Under the pieces are notes generated by a model. It did not search any database. It saw only the letters and a list, made by a program, of their open reading frames with translations, and was not told the DNA's origin. This document shows positions 1-10,990 of a DNA stretch of 64,000 bases, in pieces. Position 1 is the stretch's first letter, and every line of letters starts with the position of its first letter. The translations under genes and the position numbers were made by a program. The DNA is from Tetragonia tetragonoides (taxonomy: Eukaryota > Streptophyta > Magnoliopsida > Caryophyllales > Aizoaceae): contig CM076144.1 of the NCBI GenBank assembly GCA_038025085.1, positions 33,695,501-33,759,500 on the forward strand, written 5' to 3'.

Positions 1-212
1 TGATGACCTCACGTTCCTTTAAGCATAGAAGACTTAGCCCTTGTGGTGTCTTTTTATAAAGTTTGCCTTGCGCATGTATGTATTGTGCGGCTAGTCTTCT
101 TAAAGCTCTTTGTGCCCTAGGTGTTGATTGTGGAGGGTAATCACCTTTGGCGAGTAGATTGAGGATGTCGGTAAGCCATTCCTCTTCTTCTTCTTCCTCA
201 TTGGCGCGTACT
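1..212 (-). pseudogene. Element D pol: linker to integrase N-terminus, cut by window edge
   Basis: Minus-strand translation continues past the second RNase H as an open segment. It has an acidic run (six or more Glu) followed by EWLTDILNLLAKGDYP and RRLAAQYIHAQGKLYKK. This is the usual linker between the Tat second RNase H and the integrase zinc domain. The integrase catalytic core is outside the window. Confidence 0.6.
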
Positions 213-887
213 TCAAAGTGCATTACAAAAGGCGGGCTCAGTGCGCCTTTGAATGTGAATGGGCATGGAGATTACATCATCCGAAATATTTATCACGGAA
301 GCCATTTTTGCTAAGGCGTCTGCGAACTGATTGTCATCTCTAGGAAGGTATGTGAAACGGCCATAAGTGAAATATTTGGCTATCTTTTCAAGATATTCCT
401 GGTAAGGTGCCAGGGATTTGCTTTTCACTTTCCACTTTTTGGAGACTTGGTTTATGATGAGAGTTGAATCTCCATATACCTTTAGATCCTTAATTTGTAG
501 TTCTATTGCCGCTTCTAAACCAATTATGCATGCTTCATATTCGGCGCCGTTGTTGGTTACCTCATGGTCTAATTTGACGGCTATGGGAGTATGTGTGCCT
601 TCTGGGCTAACTAATAATACTCCTACGCCATAACCTTTTTGGTTTGATGCTCCGTCAAAGTATAACTGCCAAGTGGTTTCTTCGACACTCATTATTCCTT
701 CATCGGGAAAGTCATGTGTAGCATCTTCGCTAATAACTGGGTTTTCAGCGAGATGTTCGGAAATGACATGTCCTTTGATCGCCTTTTGGTGTTCAAAAGT
801 TAGATCGAATTCTGAAAGCATGACAGTCCATATTGCTATTCTCCCACTAATAATGGGCTTTTCGAACAAGTACTTTAGTGGATTCAT
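213..887 (-). pseudogene. Element D pol: end of first RNase H plus second (Tat-type) RNase H
   Basis: A 224-residue open frame. Residues 1-50 (NPLKYLFEKPIISGRIAIW, KAIKGHVISEHLAENP) are the C-terminal end of the gypsy RT-linked RNase H. Residues 72-200 form a second RNase H with the acidic residues expected for catalysis: WQLYFDGASN, then NNGAEYEACIIGLEAA, GDSTLIINQ and DDNQFADALAKMAS. RNase H removes the RNA strand of the RNA-DNA hybrid during reverse transcription; the extra copy is typical of the Tat lineage. The frame is uninterrupted here, but pol is broken upstream. Confidence 0.85.
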
Positions 888-2024
888 TCTTGACTTTATA
901 TGGATAGAATGTTGTAGTATATTGCCTTTTCATCATTCTCCACCTTTTGGGCCAACATAGCACCCATGGCATTTTCTGTGACTGTTAGGTATAGCATAAA
1001 TGGTTTTCCCAGAATTGGCGGAACCAATACGGGTGGATTAGCTAAGTATTTCTTAATTTTGTCGAAGGCTTGCTGGAATTGATCATCCCAGGTAGATTTA
1101 GTGTCCTTTTTCAGCTTTTTGAAGATGGGCTCGCATGTAATAGTCAATTTGGATATGAATATACTTACATATTGGAGCCGTCCTAGGAACCTCTTATCTC
1201 CTTTTAATTTTTGGGAGATGGCATGTCTCTTATAGCTTTGATTTTGGTGGGATCAATTTCAATGCCTCTTGTGCTTATGACGAATCCTTAAAGCTTGGCA
1301 GAAGTTACTCCAAATGCGCACTTTTGAGGATTCAATCTCATATTGTAGTTCTGAAGCCTGTCAAAGAATTTCTTTAGAGAGGGTATATGCCCTTCTCTCT
1401 CTTTGGATTTGATGATCATATCGTCTACGTACACCTCGGCTTCCTTGTGCATCATGTCATGTAGAAGGAAAGTTGCGGTTCTTTGGTATGTTGCTCCCGC
1501 ATTCTTTAACCCGAAAGGCCGAAAGGCATGACGGTACAGCAATATGTCCCCCAATGGGTTATGAAGGTGCTTTTCTCCATATCTTCTTCGGTCATTTGTA
1601 TTTGGTTATACCCTGCATAGCCATCCATGAATGATAAGAGGGCATGTCCTGCGGTATTGTCCACCAGTACGTCTATATGTTGCAACGGAAAGTCGTCCTT
1701 TGGACTTGCGTTGTTTATATCTCTGAAATCGACGCACATCCTTACTATGCCATCCTTTTTGGGAACGAGCACTATGTTAGCGACTCATTCTGGATATTGA
1801 GCAGCCCTAATAAAACCTGCTGCAAGCTATTTCTGCACCTCTTCTTTGATTTTCAATGTCCACTCAGGTTTCATTCTCCGAAGTTTTTGCTTTACCGGTT
1901 TTGAATCAGGATTGAGCGGTATTGTATGCTGTGCTATCTCACGGCTTATTCCCGGCATGTCTTTGTAGGACCAAGCGAAAACGTCTATGTATTCTTTTAA
2001 GAGATTTATAAAGCTTTCTCGCTC
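888..2024 (-). pseudogene. Element D pol: reverse transcriptase and first RNase H, frameshifted
   Basis: Minus-strand fragments give LVPKKDGIVRMCVDFRDINN, DDFPLQHIDVLVDNTAGH, FMDGYAGYNQI and MPFGL, then after a frameshift FGLKNAGATYQR and the catalytic YVDDMIIKSK. The RNase H start follows (WDDQFQQAFDKIKKYL, PPVLVPP, MLYLTVTENAMGAMLAQ). The break lies in the MPFGLKNA motif (about 1514-1530), where 8 bases (CCGAAAGG on the + strand) occur twice in tandem; removing one copy restores the expected phase. Further stops occur upstream (about 1800-2024), where the FAWSYKDMPGI region is still readable. Not functional. Confidence 0.85.
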
Positions 2025-2657
2025 TTAAGGAGTTAACGATAAGCCAATGCGCACTTGGCGCGGCTCTTGATCGTTTGCAAAATTGATTAATTCTGTTTCT
2101 TCCACAATTGAAGTCTTTTGTTCATGCTCTAATAGTGCTTTAGTTACCTCTTTGGGCAATTCTTGTTCATCTTTTGAATTATTAGCTACTAAGTAATCCA
2201 AGAAGTAAGCAGAATCAATAATCATTTCATTGATAGAGGAAACTGAAACATCAACTGAGCCATTACTATTGGCTTTAACATCATTAGACTTGCAAACAAA
2301 ATTAGACATAAATTTGGGCGGACCGCCCGAGTCTACTATATTAGACTCGTCTTCAGAATCAGACTCAATTCGGTCGGAGTCAGTGTCGGTGTCAGGCTTG
2401 GATTCTTCGGAGATCGTGATCTTGATCTTCTTTCCGTTGGCTCCTGTCCAGCTTATGGTGCATTTCTGTCTTGTGAGTTGACCCTCGTTTGGAGTGATCA
2501 ACTTAGTTGGGTCAAAGTTCGAATCTTGAATTGCGCTATTGACATTGTGGAGCTCCTCATCTTCTGGATGGCGATGCTCTTGTCCAAATAATAGACCCAA
2601 AGCGTTGTTGGGCGTGTCCTCTACCCAATCAAAGTTTAGCCTCCTTCTTACAGGCAA
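2025..2657 (-). pseudogene. Element D: acidic linker between gag zinc knuckles and RT
   Basis: A 210-residue open frame of low complexity. It contains RRRLNFDWVEDTPNNALGLL, a Ser/Asp/Glu-rich centre (DTDTDSDRIESDSEDESN) and a tail ending QVRIGLSLTP that runs toward the RT leader. Its position matches where Ty3/gypsy elements normally carry protease. I see no D-S/T-G or DGGS-like active-site motif here or between 2657 and 2707. The protease therefore seems deleted, unless it is too diverged to recognise by eye. Confidence 0.55.
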
Positions 2658-2699
2658 AGGAGGGATGAAGGTGATCCTTCCTTTGTTAGGGGTGTCGAA

Positions 2700-4081
2700 T
2701 AAGGTCTCATATCATGCAGATGACCTCCTTAACGACGAGGTCTTGTATCTTGCGTTCCAGGTGTACACACTCGTCCGTATGATGTCCTCTTCCTCGATGA
2801 TAGATGCAAAAAGAGGTATTGTTCCAGTTCTTACTCTTATTTCCTGGATCTGAATCAGGTGATGGCCCGATGGGATCTAGAATACCTTTCCAACAAAGAT
2901 CTTGAAAGATTTGAGTTGGGGTTGAAAGGATGGAGGTGTGTAACCTTTTTGGCATTCGGTTACGGTATTCCTTCTCGGGATTGGCGGTATTTTTGTACCT
3001 ACATGGCTGAACTTCTATAAGATCTTGAATTCTTTGTTTCAGTGCCCAACATTCTTCAGTGTCGTGGCCTCTTCCCCTGTGGTAATTGCAAAACTTACGT
3101 GGGTGTCAGGCAATTCCTGGAGAGACAGGATCAGGAGTGGGTCCCAGTGGTCGTATGATCCCAATACTTATGAGTATTTCAAGAGTGTGAGTAAGGTAAA
3201 GAGGTAATGGGGAAAAGTCCCTTTTGGTCATATCCCTCGTGGATGGGACGTGACTAGGTTGGAGATTTATGCTTTGCTGAAGGATAGATGCGGACTGCGC
3301 TTCTCTGTCCTCTCTTTCTTTTCTCTTCATCTCAATGTTAGTTACCTCCTCGTCTATTTGTTTTAGACGAACGGTGATTTCCATGAGCAATTCTTCCAAT
3401 GATTTCTTAGGGGTGCTTTTTATTATTTGAAGGTCATCTTCTTCATCACTATCCCAAATTCCGGCTACCTGTAGGTGGAGGGAGTCAAGCTTAAATGGTG
3501 ATATAGAATGTCCAATTGGCACAATCAAGCGAGAGGGGTCCTTTTCTTCCTCTTCATTTGTAATGACGAAAACTGCACCTAGAGGATTGGTGTTGTTGTT
3601 TGGAGTGGGAACATTCTTTGGCTTCGGAATAGTCTCATTGTCAAAGAGATCCTGGATTTTATTCTTGAGTGTCCAACACTTCTCAGTGTCATGTCCTTTT
3701 CCTCTATGGAATTTGCAATAAAGATTAGGATTCCATGATGGGCTCCTCTTTTCGATGTCGGGATCCGGAGTGGGACCCACGACATTGAGATAGTCATTCT
3801 TGACAAACTTTTCCAAAGCTTTAGCATAGGTCATGCCCAATGGGGTGCATTGCCTTTGCGGTTTGGTGTAGACAGCATTGACTTCATTAACCTTGTTGGA
3901 AGAGTTTCCCGAATTGCGGTTCTTCTTGTAGTTCGAGTTATAAGTGCCTTTGTTGAAGAAATCCTTGCTTTTCTCCCTTTTAAGTGCTTGATCGTCCTCT
4001 ATGAGCAATCCCACACTATTGAGTTGTGTGTATGAAGTAATTGCTTGATATTTGAGAGGATTCAAGTAAGGAGGTTGTAGT
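2700..4081 (-). pseudogene. Element D gag C-terminal part with three zinc-knuckle modules
   Basis: Three related modules can be read on the minus strand, each a proline-rich lead (GPTPDP or GPSPDS) followed by a CCHC-like knuckle: YCKFHRGKGHDTEKCWTLK (about 3725-3660), FCNYHRGRGHDTEECWALK (about 3098-3030) and FCIYHRGRGHHTDECVHLE (about 2818-2750). Each is followed by a variant of IQDL. Knuckles of this type bind RNA in gag nucleocapsid. The modules lie in frames broken by small indels. The stretch at 3106-4065 is open for 319 codons and also holds a Glu/Lys-rich, probably coiled segment. Three copies are more than I would expect in one gag. Confidence 0.75.
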
Positions 4082-4961
4082 TCTTGATAAGTTTCCGAAT
4101 TTGCTCTTCCTCGGATGGACGGTCGAGCATTTCGGCCACTTTAGTTCTCCATTTCTTAACAAAGTCAGTGAAGCTTTCATTTTCACCTTTCTTTATCGCT
4201 TCCAACTCTCTCATGGTAGCTGGTTGGATGACATTGTCGGCATACCTAGTGAGGAATAAGCTAGAGACTTTGTTCCATTTCTGAATCTGATTGGGCTCAA
4301 GCTTGAAGAACCATGCCCTAACAGTGGGGTCCAAGGTTTGTGAGAAAAGGTGAATATAGAGGTCAGGGTCCACTCCTCTTAGGCCCATTGCGGTAGTGAA
4401 AGCCCTTATGTGATCTTTTGGATCGTCGGTCCCTTTGAAGGTGGGGACTTTAGGCATAGAGAACTTTTGTGGGAGCTTCCCCTTGATGTGAGAGGAGTAT
4501 CCTTCAGCATTGATCATGTAGTCACTTATGATCTTGTTTTGAGTTAGAGTCAACTCAAGGTTCTTAATTTGAGCACTTAGCTCTTCTACCTTGTCATCTC
4601 GAGGTGGAGGATCATCTTGGTTGAAAGGGTCAGTTTCCTTAACCTTGCTTTCTATCCATGTCACACGGTTTCCCATGGTTTCCAACATTTTCATCATTTC
4701 AGCCAACATCTCATCAGTAGTCTTAGGTGGTATGTCATCTTCGGCCATTTTGATCAACTTAGAACGGGATGGTTGATACGGAGGGGGAGCAACAAATACT
4801 GCGTCAGACCTAGCTTTGCTCGGAGGGGGAGATTCCAATACGAGCTTCCTAACCATACGTTGATTACTATGATCGCGTTCCCAACTTTTCAGACCGACTA
4901 TTTTCTTTCCAATCCTAGACAGCGGATAAGACTTAGAAAAGGAAAGACTAACAAGTTCCAC
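4062..4961 (-). pseudogene. Element D gag, capsid-like N-terminal part
   Basis: A 299-residue open frame. The N-terminal third is basic and Pro-rich; residues 75-150 are predicted helical and charged (MLAEMMKMLETMGNRVTWIE). From about residue 165 a retrotransposon gag domain is recognisable: KFSMPKVPTFKGTDDPKDHI, DPTVRAWFFKLEPNQI, SSLFLTRYADN and ESFTDFVKKWRTKVAEM. The frame ends near LIKNYNLLT, where sense continues in another frame (LNPLKYQAITSYTQLNSVG), so a frameshift lies at about 4070-4090. Gag would form the cytoplasmic virus-like particle. Confidence 0.8.
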
Positions 4962-4981
4962 AAAAGAAAAGTTTTAAAACA

Positions 4982-5998
4982 AAGATGGGAAATTCCTATC
5001 TAGAATATTCTATCAACATAGTTACCCTAGGGGACTAAGTAATGGGTTTGGGCCAAAAAATCTCGACACGGGAAAAGAAAGATGAAAGATATTATACTCT
5101 TGACTAAAAGGATAGGGGAGAGATATTATCTCGACTCAATATGGGATAAAGCAAAAGATATTATACTCTTGACTAAAAGGAGAGGGGAGAGATATTATCT
5201 CGACTCAATATGGGATAAAGCAAAAGATATTATACTCTTGACTAAAAGGAGAGGGGAGAGATATTATCCAGATCTTTTGACCTAGACTCACTACCTAAAT
5301 AAAAGGAAAGAATAAAGCATCCAAATCTTTCCTAAGGTAACGAGCATCATATAGAACATTCAGGGATATTGTTTCATAAAAATAAAGATTCTGGACTCAA
5401 TCTTAAGACAAAATCTAGACTCAAAAAAGGAAAAGATCCTAATTGGAGTCTAACCTAATATTCTATGACGACCAAAAAGACTACGCAAAGATTGCGTTCA
5501 CATATGGGCAAAAAGCACAACAACGCAAATGACATGATTATGAAGATCTAGCATGGACATGGGACTGAGTTTCAACCTAAAACATTGGTTCTAGTTCATG
5601 CAATGGGGTAGGCTTAAGAGTTTTGGTCAAAGGTACTCATGATCAAGAATGTACTACAATCCGCGGGATGCGCGACAATGTGAGGCATTCTAGTTATCCT
5701 ACCCGTCGAATGGATGAATGCGTAGGAAGGTACATGAGATGGGGGGATTCATGTTTCTTGGCAAAGAAGAATCGAGTGGATTCTCACCAAGGCACTTCCC
5801 CACACTCCATTGGCTAAGAAACTAGTTTGAACTTGTAAAAACAAGCTCGGAAGTCGCGCAAGCGCATGCACATGAATGCAATGAATGCAAATTAATAGAT
5901 GAAGGACAAGTCACAAAATAATAAGAACACTCAAGGTAGTGAACCAAGCAAAAATAATGATAATGAATCGATTTTAAAGTTACACCCTCTTAATCATC
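4982..5998 (-). other. Element D untranslated leader between primer site and gag
   Basis: About 1 kb between the primer site (5999-6016) and the first gag codons. It holds the 69-bp tandem repeat described separately. Short open frames on both strands look like chance; I recognise no coding domain. Confidence 0.6.
5085..5272. repeat. 69-bp tandem repeat, about 2.7 copies
   Basis: Copies start at 5085, 5154 and 5223 (AAAGATATTATACTC...), period exactly 69 bp, nearly identical except one base (GGATAG versus GGAGAG). Because 69 is a multiple of three, a + strand frame stays open through all copies, which is the likely reason for the open frame there rather than coding. It lies in the leader of element D. 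Confidence 0.9.
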
Positions 5999-6016
5999 TC
6001 CCCAGTGAAGTCGCCA
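5999..6016 (-). other. Element D primer binding site
   Basis: One base downstream of the LTR end (CCTACA) the minus strand reads TGGCGACTTCACTGGGGA. It begins with TGG, the complement of a tRNA CCA end. Its form resembles the tRNA-Arg-type primer sites reported for Ogre elements; the tRNA identity is inferred from memory of the family. Confidence 0.7.
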
Positions 6017-6017
6017 C

Positions 6018-7555
6018 TGTAGGGTGCCTTATTTTTCTCCCCTCTTTTCACGTTTCTTCCTTCAACCCTTTCTGGGTTCGGGTTTCCAGACAGCCTGAGA
6101 GAGCGCGGTGGTGTTCGAGTTTTCGTGAATCTTTGAGTGTGAATGCACGTAAAGATTTATGCACCAAGGACATAATTAAGATTGTCGAAAGTCGCAACCA
6201 AATTTTAAGGTAATTTGGAAACCTTGGAGTGAAGTCGATAGTCTAGAAAGACGTTAACTCAACTCCTGTGCACCCCAATCCCTATTGGGGAAATTGACTT
6301 CATAAATGAGTTCTGGGGCGTAGGTACAAGCTAGGAAGGTATTAGGAACCCAATTCGCCCGTTGACAAAAATGACCTTTACTAATCGATTCAATATAATT
6401 ATTAATGCTACGGTTCCAAACAAGGTTCAATTTGTCTAAATTCCTAGTTTTAACTAATGGGTTGAACAAACATTATTATTGTGACCACTTCTAACAATTT
6501 ATCAAGTTACATGCTTTTATTGCTATAAAACGATAAATATGCTAAACCTTGCAAGTTAGAGGACAAACACATAATTTACCCACCAATCCACAAACAAAGC
6601 ATGATTCAATCATGAAAAAGCAATAAATAACAAAAACATTCATTCATCCATTAATTAGGCTTAATACAAGCCCTTTTGCTCAAAACGCGCCATGCATGTA
6701 CATATCACATAAACCAAAACCGTTAGTAATAACAAGCAATATAAAAACTATTGAAAACCCTCAGGTTAGATTACCTGGATGCTCACAATGAACTTATTGG
6801 GTTATATTGCTTGAATTCATGCTCTTGATGAAGTGTGAAGGCTTATTTTGTGGTGCTAGGCTAACCCTAAAGGAGTAGAATCAGAATTTATGGTTTAATA
6901 TGAGAGAGAGAGAAAATTTTCAGCCTAGGAGTCTCTAACTGCCAACCTTTCAGAAAGAATGTCCAGCCTCTTCAACTGAACCCTAAGGTTTGTTTATATA
7001 GAAGAGGGGGAGCTGCCAGGGTTTGGCACGGAAATCTAATGGGCCTCGAATTTGCCGTCCGCAAGAAAAGGTCCAGGCGGCCATACAGCTAGGCTAAGCG
7101 GCTAAGCTGGCAGGACAAGGGATCAAACCGCTTGACAAGCGGCTTAGCCGCAAGGCAAGCATTCACACCGCTTGAGCTCAAGCGTGGCCGCTTGGACCTG
7201 AAGCGACATGCCTATATAGGCGCCTGACGTGTTTTTCACGCGGCGGAGGCTTTTCCGAGGGGGTCCACGCGGGATTGACTGAGTTTCCTTGTTTGACCAA
7301 GGGTTGACTCATGGGCTTGGGTTCCCTTTCGGGCCCTTAGGTTCAAAGAGGCCTATCTCTCAGTTTTGGACTCCAATTGAATTGAGTCCAACTGGTTTGG
7401 ATCACCTATACAAAGGGCTTCCATTGGTTAATTCAAATAAACTGGGCTAATCATCAGAGCAATCATTCTCGCAACCCAAGTTCGAGCAAAATCCAATCCT
7501 TTCATTATCGGGTTTTTACGGGGACTTATTATAGACACAATTTTTGGTGTCTACA
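6018..7555 (-). repeat. Element D 5' LTR (1538 bp)
   Basis: Starts on the minus strand with TGTAGACACC (7555) and ends GGCACCCTACA (6018), so TG...CA, immediately followed by the primer site. A good minus-strand TATA box lies at 6993-7000. The G/C-rich stretch at about 7060-7270 has several short AAGCGGCTTAGCC-like repeats and small palindromes. The partner LTR is outside the window, so no age estimate is possible. Confidence 0.85.
6993..7000 (-). promoter_or_regulatory. TATA box of element D LTR
   Basis: Minus strand CTATATAAAC, inside the LTR and about 975 bp upstream of the LTR end. It is the best core-promoter candidate for element D. The start site is not visible directly. Confidence 0.5.
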
Positions 7556-8131
7556 CTATTAAGAATAAATACCCGTTACCTAGAATTGACGATTTATTTG
7601 ACCAACTGAAAGGGGTAGGGATATATTCTAAAATTGATTTGAGATCAGGATATCATTAGTTGAGGATTAAGGAGGAAGATATACCTAAGATCGCATTAGG
7701 ACTCGATATGGGCATTATGAATTCACTGTTATGCCTTTAGGTTAACTAATGCTCCAGCCGTATTTATGGATTTTATGCATCGAATTTTTTAGCCTTACCT
7801 GGATCAAGTTGTTGTAGTTTTCATAGATAACATCTTACTGTATTCCAAGAACAGGGATGATCATGTTAAGCACTTGAGAGTTGTATTACAGACCCTTAGA
7901 GACCATCAGTTGTATGCTAAGTTTTCTAAGTGTAAATTTTGGTTGGAAGAAGTAGCATTTTTAGGACATGCTATCACTAAGGATGGGATTTCTGTTGAAC
8001 CTAGCAAGATTAAGGCAGTTAAGGAGTGGACTAAACCGACTAACATGGGTGAAGTCCGCAGCTTTTTGGGATTAGCAGGATATTATCGGATATTTGTAGA
8101 GAATTAATCTAAATTAGCTCAACCCTTAACC
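7556..8131 (+). pseudogene. Element E reverse transcriptase remnant
   Basis: Readable over several frames: [57 protein letters not shown], then [15 protein letters not shown] and the thumb/connection ([31 protein letters not shown]). The catalytic FIDD is FIDN here, consistent with a G-to-A change in the second Asp codon. TAG stops replace expected codons (for example in GYH-QLRI and at the end of the fragment). It begins abruptly at the insertion point of element D. Confidence 0.85.
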
Positions 8132-8713
8132 AATTTGCTTAGGAAGACCACGAAATTTTCATGGAGTGAGAAGTGTCAATTAGCTTTTCAAGAGTTGAAA
8201 AAGAGACTGACAACTGCACCTGTTTTAGCTTTACCAACAGAAAAAGAGGAATATGAGGTTTATAGTGCTGCGTCTAAGAATGGACTAGGTTGTGTGTTAA
8301 TGCAAAATGGGAGAGTGATTGCTTATGCTTCACGACAGTTGAAACCATATGAGGTTAATTATCCTACGCATGACCTAGAATTAGCCGCAGTTGTGTTTGC
8401 CCTTAAAATTTGGAGACATTATTTGTATGGAGTTAAGTGTAGAGTTTTTACTGATCATAAGAGTCTTAAGTACATTTTCACCCAAAGAGAGTTAAATTTG
8501 AAGCAGAGAAGATGGTTAGAATTGCTTAAGGACTATGATTTGGAGATTAAGTATCACGAGGGGAAACCAAATGTAGTAGCAGATGCACTTAGTAGAAAGA
8601 CTAGACATTCCATAGATGCACCTGAGAAACTAAGAGAGCAAATGGAGAAATTGAACTTGGAGATTGTAAAGTCAGGTATACTAGATGGAGTTATTAGTAG
8701 TCTTACCATTTGA
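8132..8713 (+). pseudogene. Element E RNase H domain
   Basis: A 192-residue open frame with the gypsy RNase H motifs in order: [42 protein letters not shown] (normally YxDAS, so the first catalytic Asp is Ala here), [47 protein letters not shown] and [10 protein letters not shown]. It is the direct continuation of the RT piece after a stop. Confidence 0.85.
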
Positions 8714-8719
8714 CCTACT

Positions 8720-9348
8720 TTGTTTGATCAGATTCGTGAAAGGCAAGTTAAGGATCGACAAATTCAGAAGATTGGGGAAGCTTTGAGATTAGGAAAAGCA
8801 AAAGGATTTGAGGAACACGAGTACGAAAGTTTAAGGTTTAAAGGACGTTGGTGTGTGCCTAAGAATGAGGAATTAAGAAAGAGATTACTGGAAGAAGCAC
8901 ACAATACACTTTATTCTGTTCACCCCGGAGGAAATAAGTTGTATAATGATTTGAAGAAGTATTTCTGGAGGAAAGGAATGAAATCTGAGGTAGCCCAATT
9001 TGTGGCAAGAAGTCTTACATGTCAGAAGGTTAAAAGTGATTTTTAGAGACCTGGAGGATTACTGCAGCCTTTAGAGATTCCAAGTTGGAAATGGGAGTCA
9101 ATATCTATGGATTTTGTTACTGGATTATTACCAACTACTACTAAAGGAATGAATGCTATTTGGGTAATAGTAGATAGGTTAACCAAGGTAGCAAGGTTTA
9201 TAGCCATCAAGGATACTTGGAGTATGAATCAAATGGCTGAAGCTTATGTTAAGGATATTGTAAGATTACATGGAGTACCACAAGATATTATTTCAGATAG
9301 AGATTCGAGGTTTTTATCACATTTTTGGGATAAGTTGCAAGCTGCATT
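8720..9348 (+). pseudogene. Element E integrase, N-terminal part
   Basis: Zinc domain HNTLYSVHPGGNKLYNDLKK with ARSLTCQK, in which the first Cys of the HHCC set is Ser. After a stop (TAG at 9044-9046) the catalytic core follows: [46 protein letters not shown]. The two core Asp are present. The frame is cut at LQAAF (9348) by solo LTR A and resumes at 14050. Confidence 0.85.
9344..9348. other. Target-site duplication GCATT, left copy (right copy 14050-14054)
   Basis: GCATT precedes TGTAACACC at 9349 and recurs directly after TATCACA at 14049. A 5-bp duplication flanking TG...CA ends is the standard signature of LTR-element integration. It shows that everything from 9349 to 14049 derives from one insertion event. 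Confidence 0.9.
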
Positions 9349-10990
9349 TGTAACACCCCCGAATTCGCAACGATTTCCTGGGAACTATCGACGACGTTGT
9401 GCACGACTCAACACCGCTGAACCGTCCCGAACCCGGGGGGATGTCACTGCAACATTTATCACTAAGGAATAAATGCTGAGCAGAAAGAAAGACTAGGCAT
9501 CAAAAGGAGCTTACTAAGGAACTAAACAAACTAAACAGTTAATATCAGAGTTGTCTATATAGTGAGCAAAAAACCATTAAACCAAATTTATTACAACTTG
9601 CCTTCAAAGGGCTTAATCCAATAAAAATAATCCCACGATCTATCTTAACAGAAATAGTTCTAAAAACTGACGCCAACTCTAACTTCCAAGCTGTACGTCC
9701 TCAATCAACTAAACCTGCACTTTGGTTTCCGTGACGGAAACAAAATACAGAAGAAAAGAAAAGAAACAAAAGAGAAACAAAAATCAGATAAACTGAATAA
9801 ACATCATCAGTACCCTGTAAAAACATATCGCAAACCTTTTTTGAGGTTTTAGAAGAATCATTGAAATTCATTTGCATACGCACATAAGCATATAATCAAG
9901 CATACGCACAACGACATTCTTTCTTATGCAATTCTTGTATAGTGATCACACGAAATACGACATAGACAATCCATCTTGATTAGAGAGATGTAAGAGAGCG
10001 AATAGAACAGTAATTACCCATACTGTTCATCGAAGATACAATCACACCATGGACTTAATGACTCTAGTGTGCACACTACCTCTAGTACAATTACACGAGC
10101 CTAGAGGACTTAATAAATGGGGAATGATCCGTCCCAGACACACTGTGAGGTGTCCATAAGTAACTTGGGAATCACTCATCCCTTGAACTACACCATTAGG
10201 TGTAATCCCGATTGCTCGACTACTCCTAGGGATCCATTAGGAGTCTTACTCTCATTTAAATCAATTCACATAATTTGCATTGGTTGACATAAGTGGTACT
10301 ACGAGACCACGACTTACTAATTCATTTCATGCTCTCGACAATGAATAGTATATAATGACGATAATGATAATTCAGTACGGTGAGAATTAAACATGCTTTA
10401 ATTCAATAATGATGACAAGTAATGTCTAGCACAATTTCGGCAGCACTTCGGCAGGGTAATATGATATCCAAAAATTCACAAATCACCAGAGACATTCAAC
10501 GATAATATATAGGTGCACAGCACTCAATAATAGCCATACCAATTAGCATATAATTAATAGCATAATAATATTAATAATTCGCTATTCAACAATTGGCCAA
10601 TAATCATCATATGGACTAATTAATTCCCAAAACATGCTAACATCAACATGATAATTATAACTCATATTTACAGCAGTGAATCATGCTTAATAACATCATA
10701 ATAACGACGATATAATTTAATTATGCTTTGCATATTGAATTCACAACAAATTCCCAATTAGCACATAACACATCAAAATAGTTTTGATGGGGCTTTGGAA
10801 GAAGGTAGGCATGAGCACTTACCACTAATATGCTACCAACAGTAAGTATGCTCCAACCAATCGACAATAATCACACTTGCTCGTTAGGTCCTAATTAAAA
10901 ATAATTACCAAATCAGTATTAATTAAATACGAAAATACAAACAGTAACTAAATCTCAATCTGACATTTTTATTAAATTCCTTGATTTATT

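Larger units (their letters stand above)
1..7555 (-). mobile_element. Element D: Tat/Ogre-like Ty3/gypsy retrotransposon, truncated by window edge
   Basis: Reading the minus strand, the order is LTR (7555-6018), primer binding site, leader, gag with several zinc knuckles, a linker without a recognisable protease, RT, RNase H, a second RNase H and the start of the integrase region, which runs off the window at base 1. Two consecutive RNase H domains are the hallmark of the Tat lineage. The element sits inside the reverse transcriptase of element E, whose reading resumes at 7556. The 5 bases after the LTR (CTATT, 7556-7560) would be one target-site copy; the other lies outside the window. Frameshifts and stops make it non-functional. 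Confidence 0.85.

Noticed and set aside
4617..5003. 128-codon + strand frame
   Set aside because: Antisense to gag of element D, with no domain.
5082..5285. 67-codon frame in the 69-bp repeats as a small protein
   Set aside because: The period is a multiple of three, so the frame stays open mechanically. It lies in an untranslated leader on the strand opposite to the element.
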